Of a stretch of 64,000 nt of DNA, positions 12,443-19,300 are shown one piece after another (the stretch's first letter is position 1; the number at the start of each line of letters is the position of its first letter). Below the pieces are notes generated by a model. The model searched no databases. It was given only the letters and a program-made list of their open reading frames with translations, and was not told the origin of the DNA. This stretch comes from Pithys albifrons albifrons. Taxonomy: Eukaryota; Chordata; Aves; Passeriformes; Thamnophilidae. Made by a program: the position numbers and the translations under genes. The DNA is taken from positions 5,446,520 to 5,510,519 of the forward strand of contig NC_092460.1 in the NCBI RefSeq assembly GCF_047495875.1. Reading direction: 5' to 3'.

Positions 12443-15250
12443 ATGGGAAATTCCAACTCGTCTAAAACCAACTTATTGCTTGATAAATTTGAGAAACTAG
12501 CTCGTGTAACAAAAACGGACATTGAAAGACAGGCATTACAAAATATTTTGGAATGGTGCTTCAGGCAAGGGCACTTAACAGATGCCAATTCCATGCTTTC
12601 CATAGAATTATGGGAAAAAATTGGGGCAGATTTGTGGAATTTAGTGCAAACTGCACCCGAAGAATTTCTGCCGCACATTTCGTCATATGCAGCTATAAGG
12701 AAAATGCTGATAGCGGTAGAACGAGCCCGTAAAAACCTCGATCTACCGGAGAGGACGGAAAACAGTCAGTTTTTGCAAGGCGATTTTTCCCCTGAACATC
12801 CTTCTGCACCGCCGTGGGCACCGCCGCTCGCAGAAATGCTGCCGCGGTACCCCTCTCCACCCGTGCCGCCCGTGCCGTCCGTCGGACGCCCGCCGCGGTA
12901 CCCAGACGCGGCACCGCCCGCTCCCGCTCCGGAAAACCCGGCAAGACCACAGCAACCATGGGATCAAAGCTTTTCCACGCCGTTCGTCACGGCAAAAAGC
13001 CAAGAAGTCATCTTTGCACCGCCTTACAACTCACAGCGAATGAGACCACCGGCTGCTGCTGTAGAAGCGGCCGGACCTCAGCAGCAACCTTGGAACCCCA
13101 CGAGACACGCCGCAGAAAACCAAACCGTGAGTGAGTTTTATTTAAATCCTAACTCAAAGAAGGCGCGATGGGGAATGCCCTCAGCCGAGAGAGACATGTG
13201 GAGGGGGAGACAAACCCCTTGGAGTTTCTCTTCCCCTGTCCATCCACCTTCGGCGCCGGCTCCACCGCCGCTGCTGCCAATGCCCTGCGGGTACCTCGGG
13301 GCTGGGGTCGCCCCGCCGCCGCGCTCCCCGCCGCCCCGCGGGTACGCCGGAGTCGCTCCGTTGCGGCAGGAGACTGTTGAAGCAGACATTCCAACAGGGC
13401 TACAGCCGCCCGGCATAACCGCGTGGCCAGGAAAACGGAGAGACCACGTGATGGCAAAGCCCGCGAAATCAAACAAAGGAACGGCGCGCCCTGACCACGA
13501 GGCGCCAGGACCGCCCAACCCCCCTCCCTACTGCCTGCCAATCACAGCGCATGCGCCAGGCGCGGGTCCGCCGCAGCCTGCAGGGGCCGGGGTTGGCTCC
13601 GAATTCGCCCGCTCCGGGGGCGGATCAGTTCCCGCGCCACCACCACCACCTCCTGCGTGGATCGACTGCGTCATGGAGAGGGGAGAGACTCCTCCCCAGT
13701 GGAGCGGAGCCACCGGAGCTCCCCCTGAGCGTTCCCTTCACTGCGTGACATCCACAGCGCGAGCGCCCCGAGAGCGAGTTCCCACAGCGCTGGTCGCGCA
13801 GGACACAAGCGCTGCAGCACCAGCGGGGACTCCCTCCCCAATAGCCGTGCGCTGCCCGCAGCTGCCAGCACCGACACTGGAACCCCCCGCGCCGGTAGAG
13901 CCTGCCCCTGCGCCGGCAACCTGGTACCTGCAACCTCCATCACCGACAGCCACACCCACCAGCTGTATCCCAGAATGGAGAGCAAAAGAAAAAGAAGCCT
14001 CTGTTTGGGACATGCTGGGGGCAGATGGAAATTGCAATGCTGTTAACTTAATTTCAAAGCTTTCTGATACCCAGGTACCAGATTCTGCAGATGGAGTCAC
14101 AAAGCCACCTCGCGACCTCACATTTAATACCCAGCAAAGGTACAAAGAGTTAGTATCCATAGCTGCAGAAGTAGGTACACCCTCACCTTCCCTGCAACCC
14201 CTGGTTTCTGCGCCTGTGATTAACACTACACAAGGCTTAAAATGGGAGCCACTTGATTGGAAAATTGCACAAAAAATACACAGTGTAGTCTTTCAATATG
14301 GCTATAACAATGCTTTGGTAAAAAACCAAATCACAGCCTTCATAAAATACAATAACCTAATCCCAGCAGACACTAAGGCTTTAATGGAGTTTATTCTACC
14401 TTCTACTGCTTATATGATATTTCTACAGAAATGGAAAGAGCAGTTAATGGAGGAACAAGCAAAAAATATACACTTAGAAACTGGACATCCCTTAAGATTA
14501 GCATCTTTAGACCAGCTAATGGGATCAGGAGCTTATGAAGACCCACAAACACAAGCTGCATTACATTTTCATATTTTGCAACAGTCAAAGAATGCTGCCT
14601 TGACCGCATTCTCTAATCTGCCTAAGAAGGGAAAACCTTCTCTACCTTACATGCAAATAATGCAGAAACCTGGACAGACATTCATGGAATTTGTAGATAA
14701 AGTAACAGAAGCTTTGGATGCTGCTCCAAATATTACCCCTGACATTAAACCAGTATTATTGAAAGATCTGGTAATTAATAATGCCAATCTTCAATGCAAA
14801 CAGCTCATAGCCTCTCTACCAGCCACAGCTACTTTGGTACAGTTAATTGAAGCCTGTGCCAGATTGCCCTGGGTAGAAGAGGAGGAAAAAGCAAAGCTAC
14901 ATGCTTCTGCTCTAGCCACAGTTCTTAGCAAACAATCCACCCAAAAAAGGGGGAAAAGACCCTGGAATTTAACAACAAAATCTTGTCCAGCACAACCAAA
15001 ATATAGCAGAACTCAAAGGTTCACTGGAGAATGTAACCGTTGTCACAAACTTGGTCACAAAGCCCAAGATTGTCATTCTAAATATAAAAAGGATGGTACT
15101 CCTCTAACAAACATGGGGTGGGGAGCTGGACCTCCAAAAAACCAGAGGGGCTGCAAGCCATGGGGCGCAGCCAGTCAAATAGCTCATGGAAACTGGAGCC
15201 ACACTGCCTTCCCCATATGGCAACCACAACCACAAGCAGCAGTAGCCTAA
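12443..15250 (+). CDS. gag: Intact retroviral Gag polyprotein (935 aa)
   Basis: Structural polyprotein that would assemble capsids at the cell membrane. The ATG at 12443 lies in a fair initiation context (AACATGG) and gives MGNSNSSK, a good N-myristoylation signal. In order: a helical matrix-like domain (about 1-100); a very long proline-rich region (about 113-508) with late-domain motifs PSAP (120-123 and 269-272), PPRY (150-153) and PPPY (360-363); a betaretrovirus-like capsid domain (about 595-830) with a recognisable major homology region at 739-757; and a nucleocapsid with a single zinc knuckle CX2CX4HX4C (C864, C867, H872, C877). Retroviral Gags are commonly 500-700 residues, so this one is long, mainly through the proline-rich part, which is also far more GC- and CpG-rich than the rest. 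In the homology region the usual glutamate is Q745 and the usual arginine is K753. There is no internal stop. A -1 frameshift site lies at codons 899-900. No protease follows, so maturation would need an outside enzyme. Confidence 0.95.
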   Translation: MGNSNSSKTNLLLDKFEKLARVTKTDIERQALQNILEWCFRQGHLTDANSMLSIELWEKIGADLWNLVQTAPEEFLPHISSYAAIRKMLIAVERARKNLDLPERTENSQFLQGDFSPEHPSAPPWAPPLAEMLPRYPSPPVPPVPSVGRPPRYPDAAPPAPAPENPARPQQPWDQSFSTPFVTAKSQEVIFAPPYNSQRMRPPAAAVEAAGPQQQPWNPTRHAAENQTVSEFYLNPNSKKARWGMPSAERDMWRGRQTPWSFSSPVHPPSAPAPPPLLPMPCGYLGAGVAPPPRSPPPRGYAGVAPLRQETVEADIPTGLQPPGITAWPGKRRDHVMAKPAKSNKGTARPDHEAPGPPNPPPYCLPITAHAPGAGPPQPAGAGVGSEFARSGGGSVPAPPPPPPAWIDCVMERGETPPQWSGATGAPPERSLHCVTSTARAPRERVPTALVAQDTSAAAPAGTPSPIAVRCPQLPAPTLEPPAPVEPAPAPATWYLQPPSPTATPTSCIPEWRAKEKEASVWDMLGADGNCNAVNLISKLSDTQVPDSADGVTKPPRDLTFNTQQRYKELVSIAAEVGTPSPSLQPLVSAPVINTTQGLKWEPLDWKIAQKIHSVVFQYGYNNALVKNQITAFIKYNNLIPADTKALMEFILPSTAYMIFLQKWKEQLMEEQAKNIHLETGHPLRLASLDQLMGSGAYEDPQTQAALHFHILQQSKNAALTAFSNLPKKGKPSLPYMQIMQKPGQTFMEFVDKVTEALDAAPNITPDIKPVLLKDLVINNANLQCKQLIASLPATATLVQLIEACARLPWVEEEEKAKLHASALATVLSKQSTQKRGKRPWNLTTKSCPAQPKYSRTQRFTGECNRCHKLGHKAQDCHSKYKKDGTPLTNMGWGAGPPKNQRGCKPWGAASQIAHGNWSHTAFPIWQPQPQAAVA
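15136..15189 (+). promoter_or_regulatory. -1 ribosomal frameshift signal: slippery A AAA AAC plus pseudoknot
   Basis: The heptamer AAAAAAC (15136-15142) is in the exact gag reading phase needed for tandem slippage (A AAA AAC, decoded Lys-Asn). Six bases later a stem forms between GGCTGC (15149-15154) and GCAGCC (15167-15172). Its loop segment CCATGGG (15158-15164) can pair with CTCATGG (15183-15189), with one G-U, making an H-type pseudoknot. This is the standard arrangement for retroviral gag-pro or gag-pol frameshifting. In this element the -1 frame stops at 15331-15333, about 80 bases past the gag stop, so frameshifting yields only a short alternative tail and no enzyme. The signal is best read as a relic of a complete ancestor, though it could still alter the Gag C-terminus in some molecules. 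Confidence 0.8.
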
Positions 15251-15460
15251 GACTAGTCGTTAACTGTCCGATCAAACAAGAACAGTCTAGTACAAGAGCA
15301 TGTTGTTTAGCTTGTATTTTGAAATTCTGTTAACTTTCAGTTAAAGTGCAGTTTTGAGCTTATTGCAGTGCCAAGTTGCCCAGCAGGCTGCAGGGGTAAG
15401 GATACCTGCCCCCCTAAGCTGCTGAACATTTTCTAGAGAGCTTAAGATCATCAGTACTTA

Positions 15461-15471
15461 CTCTCTTTCAG
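15461..15471 (+). other. Candidate 3' splice acceptor
   Basis: CTCTCTTTCAG followed by TG is a strong pyrimidine-tract acceptor. Its partner would be the leader donor at 12427/12428. The first ATG downstream opens only a very short frame, so a spliced RNA would not encode an envelope. Predicted from sequence only. Confidence 0.4.
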
Positions 15472-15902
15472 TGTTAGTTATGTTTAGCCTTTGTGAATTT
15501 CCTCTGTGAATTCACACTTGTTTACTGATTTACCAGGAGTCTATAAGGTGACTAAAAATCAAAGCTTCATTCTCAAGCCTCTGTGATGGCCACACAGAAG
15601 TTCTGAGAATGGACCTTGAACATAAGGAGATTTAGTTCAGCTGGACTGAACTTGCTTCTTTGCTAAGTTAAGTCACTCTGCACTCTTGAACACTTTGCAC
15701 AAAATTTAATAAAATTCGTAGTTTGTTTACAGTGGTCTGTGTGGTGACGACTGCACAGGAAGGACCACAATTTCACGCGTGAAAGAAAAGTTTCTTGTTT
15801 TGCACTAGTTGTAAGTTTGCCAAACATACATGTTTTGTGTCATGTATTAGTTTGTGTGAGTTTACAAAGGTTACTGTACCTCCTTCCAAAAGTTCTATTT
15901 TG

Positions 15903-15924
15903 AAAAGAGAGGGGGAGGTAGGGA
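15903..15924 (+). other. Second purine-rich tract, polypurine-tract-like
   Basis: An almost pure purine run (about AAAAGAGAGGGGGAGG) lies 180 bases upstream of the terminal polypurine tract and resembles it. It could be a second plus-strand initiation site or the trace of an older 3' end before recombination. No direct evidence of use. Confidence 0.4.
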
Positions 15925-16083
15925 TGTGTAACCTGCAACTACCCTGTTAAGTCTTGAATTAGCAAAATCTAAGATCTTCAAAATGTTATTTCTCAATTTT
16001 CAAAATTTTCAGCCTTTCTGTTCAAGTTGCAATATGCATGATGTGTATTCTGTTGTTTGCATTTTTGCTTTGTTCTTTGAAAC

Positions 16084-16095
16084 AAAAGGGGGAGA
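16084..16095 (+). other. Polypurine tract
   Basis: AAAAGGGGGAGA directly abuts the TG of the 3' LTR. This is the canonical position and composition of the plus-strand primer left by RNase H during reverse transcription, and its exact junction with the LTR confirms the 3' LTR start. Confidence 0.92.
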
Positions 16096-16311
16096 TGTTG
16101 CAGCCCGATTCAGGTGGGCCTGAGTGACCACCTTACAAGTTTCGTTTTCACCTTAAAAGGACATGTTTCCAGCCTCAACCAATTGGAGTCAGACCACCGC
16201 ACCTGGGGCGGGGTCACTTGAGGTCATATATACCTGTGTTTTTGAATAAACTTGGGATTTGCTTTACATCACATTGGTGGGTGCAGTCTCCGCTAGGCCA
16301 TGGCGGCAACA
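16096..16311 (+). repeat. 3' LTR, 216 bp
   Basis: Begins TGTTGCAGCC and ends GGCAACA, so the outer six bases form a perfect inverted pair (TGTTGC/GCAACA). It is identical to the 5' LTR over the first 184 bases, then differs by one inserted G and four substitutions within 31 bases. CCAAT (16179-16183), TATA-like (16225-16232) and AATAAA (16245-16250) are all kept. AATAAA would direct 3' end formation of the element's RNA. Confidence 0.95.
16245..16250 (+). terminator. Polyadenylation signal of the element
   Basis: AATAAA in the 3' LTR, followed by a T/G-containing stretch (TTGGTGGGTGCAGTCT) that could serve as the downstream element. Cleavage would be expected about 10-25 bases later. Placed by motif only. 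Confidence 0.65.
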
Positions 16312-16317
16312 GAGCAT
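16312..16317. repeat. Target-site duplication, right copy (GAGCAT)
   Basis: An exact repeat of 11987-11992 directly after the CA end of the 3' LTR. It marks the right boundary of the insertion. Confidence 0.95.
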
Positions 16318-19300
16318 CTTCCCAGCACCCAGCTGAAAGCCAGAAACACACAACTCCCCTCTAGACTGCCGGAAACCCATGAACAAACCTGTCAGAATGG
16401 AGGAATACACTGACCATTACAATTTAAAATACAGGTCCACTCTGCCTTTTGCTGGTCATGCTCCCAGCTGCTCCTCAGTGGACAGGGAAGTTCCAGTTCC
16501 CTCAAATCTTCTATTTCCTTCTATACAGGGCCAGACAGAGATGGAGATTTGTGTCCCTAAAGCATTTGACAGCTAAAATCCACAGAAAGAGTCATGAGCT
16601 GCAATCATTCATTCAAGGCTCATTTTTTGTCTGAAAATTTGGAGGTGGGTTATCTGAAAATATGCTGGGTTTAAATTTTCTGTGCTCTTTCCCTTCCACC
16701 CATGGAGTCTTCCTGACAACCTTCCCTCTCTGATTTCAGAGGATCCCAACAATCCCAATTCTGAGCACTCTTTCAACTAATTACACAGCTCCTCTCTCAA
16801 TAATGTAATCTCCGTTAATAATTTATGAAATATGCTTGAGTCATCAGACCAAAGAGGTCATACAAAGACAGTGACTGTGAAATGGAAAATGTGTTGGTCG
16901 GTTGCTTAATGAATTGCAGATGTGTGCTCATAACTTGGAAAAACTGAAGCACATCACATTTTGGGGGACCATAAAGCCTTGAATTGCAATATGGATTTAT
17001 GACCACAAGCAAAGTAGTCATATATCCATATTTTCCATAAGCTATGACATAAAAATATTGTCATTACCTAAATATGCAAGTATTCCAAATATTCAAGAGG
17101 ATAGCTCCTATTTGTCAAGTCTTATAAACTATTTGCAAACTAATTGAACTTTTCTGCATTATATGATCATAGAGCATGCAAAGAGCAATTTGACTTCAAT
17201 AGCGATACTCTGGTTTAAGGTTCTTATTTATCAGCCCCATTTCTTCAGCTGAAGCTCAGTGGCCCAGGTTGTATTTTTTGCAGTTCTCATGTCTAATCAC
17301 ACCCCAAGATATGCTGCCCCTGGCTGTGAGATAAATGAACATATGAAGTTTTCTGGATGAAGACTGTGCAATTTTAGTCTACCCTGAGGGAGTTCTAAAG
17401 GTACTATTCTCTTCCACTACTGAACTGTCTACAGTGAGAAAGAATCTCTGTTTCTTAGCAAGTGCAAATCTGCAAGGCAAAGCTGTGGGTTTGAAGACAG
17501 TCTCTGAGGGTGCTCCATGCTGAACACACACCTTGTGCCTCCCCTTGGTGTCCAGCACTGCTCTGACAGCCAAGGACAAGGATGTGCCACCAGGAGGTTC
17601 CCAGCTGGTTCAGCTCTGGGTAAATTACTCCAGAGATACACCCTTGTTAGTTGTGCTAGGGGTGATTAGGCAGCAAATTTGGCTTTATCACCATCCTGTT
17701 CTGGTTATTGGAGAGTGAAGGTTAAAACACAGTCCCCATGCTGGTATTTGAGGATGAGCAGTTTTATGAAGTGCTGAACCCACACCTCCGACCTCTTATG
17801 TCTGCTGGGTGCCCTCCCAGTGTCAGAATGTCTCTCCATTCTGATGAATAAAGATTTAAGGATGCAACTTCACATTATGTAGCATCAAAACTAAACATTC
17901 TCTGTGTTACAGGGCTGCAATTTGTTTGAATTTCTCACCGAAGCACGACACCGTAAAAGTCATAAATGCTGAGGGCCCCATCTGCTGGGGCACTTGGGTG
18001 TGCAGAAGAGAGATGGTCACCAATATGGCTCAGGTGGTCACTGATAGCCCATGCCTGGCTTTGGGGAGAAATCACAGGTTTTTCCCTGGGTTACTCTTTG
18101 CCATGAGCAAAGGCCGCTCACTGTTTGCAAAAGGGAAGAAATTTCTACCATTGAAACCTGTACAGTGACCTAACAGAAAAAAAAATGTGGAGGGCAGCAC
18201 AGGTTTGTGCCATCTGTAACAGCCTTGGTGTCTACAACCCCATGCTACAAAAGTCACACTGGCATTTGCTGGTGACGCCCATCACGAGCATCCTGGTAGG
18301 AACAGCTCTGCTCTCTAAGACAGTTCGATCATTTGGGATGAGCATTTGTCACGCACCCACAGACCCCACTGCTCTGTGCTGGGTTTGCTTCTTAGAGGCC
18401 CCCAGGCAAGGCTGTCTGGCTTCACGGATGTTAATTATTTGCGTCTACTCTTAATTAGCTGTCTGCAGTCGGTCATTCTGGAGCGGTGACAGCCTGGGAG
18501 CCTCTCCTGCAGCACAGCCCATGGGCTTTGTTCCCCAACCCTCCCGTCTCCCCCTCCTCAACTCCCAGCCAGAACATTTCATTTTAGTCACGGTGCCAGA
18601 GGCCAGGCCCCAGAGGACCTTTGAAATTAAACACGTATGAAGTACAGTGGGGAGAAAAGGGGGGAGAAAGGGGCAATTTCAGCTCCTCAAGCATGCAAGT
18701 TGAGAGCTTTTGTGATGCCTCTCAATGTATTTTGTTCAGCCGGCCACAAATCATGTCCTTGGCTGTCCAAGGGAACCTCTCTCTATGATGGAAATTTCCA
18801 CACTTGCCTCGGTTGCTTTCCTGCTCTTTGTTGTTGCTTTGCTGCCTTCAAGACATTGTAAATAATTGAATTTTTACAGAAAGAAGGGGTTTTTTTGTTG
18901 CTGCAGAGAAAGAAATTCAGCCCTGATCTGCTAGGCTTAGAAACACAACATCCAGAGTAAATTCTTCTTTTGATATTTGCAGTTACAGGGAAACAAAACT
19001 TCTTCATTCAAAGACTCCATAATTGAAGACACATCACATAATTTTCAGTAAAAGAGTCTCATCACAAGACACATTTCCTAGAGGCATTAAGTCTGAATCA
19101 TATTTCTTTTGTTAGGATATTAAACAAAAATAAGTGGTTGGGAATTTCAGCTAAACAGCTGTGAAGTAGCCTGGAATAAAACGTCACAGGGAATAATTTA
19201 TTCAACCCTTTCCACCTGCAAATTGCCTGAGAACAGGTTGTGTTCTCATCCAAATGTTAGAGTGATTGTTAAAACTTTATGGAATGATTTTTACAAATGT

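Larger units (their letters stand above)
15251..16083 (+). other. Non-coding 3' part of the element, pro-pol-env missing
   Basis: About 830 bases without a frame longer than a few dozen codons and without any recognisable protease, reverse transcriptase, integrase or envelope motif. A good splice acceptor context (CTCTCTTTCAG, ending at 15471) and a weaker one (TTTGTTTACAG, ending at 15732) are present. A purine-rich tract at 15903-15924 resembles a second polypurine tract. The segment may be the retained 3' untranslated end of a larger ancestor or foreign sequence acquired by recombination. I cannot assign it. Confidence 0.7.
11993..16311 (+). mobile_element. Gag-only class II endogenous retrovirus, complete, non-autonomous
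   Basis: This 4.3-kb element has every cis-acting part of a retrovirus: matching LTRs that start TGTTGC and end in CA, a flanking 6-bp GAGCAT duplication, a primer-binding site two bases after the 5' LTR, a leader with splice donor, gag, a frameshift signal, a polypurine tract and a 3' LTR. Protease, reverse transcriptase, RNase H, integrase and envelope are absent: only about 830 bases without a long frame lie between gag and the polypurine tract. LTR identity is about 98% (four substitutions and one indel in about 216 bp) and gag is unbroken, so the insertion is recent. The capsid looks betaretrovirus-like, while the primer site and LTR layout recall avian alpharetroviruses. Such an element can move only with enzymes from a relative. 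By architecture it is an animal counterpart of plant TR-GAG elements (inference). Confidence 0.96.

Noticed and set aside
12693..14226. Open frames of 61-162 codons antisense to or out of phase with gag
   Set aside because: They are shadows of the GC-rich middle of gag. The gag frame alone has the myristoylation signal, capsid and zinc knuckle.
15251..16083. Search by eye for protease, reverse transcriptase, integrase or envelope remnants
   Set aside because: No active-site motif or long frame in any phase. I treat the region as non-coding rather than as broken pol or env.
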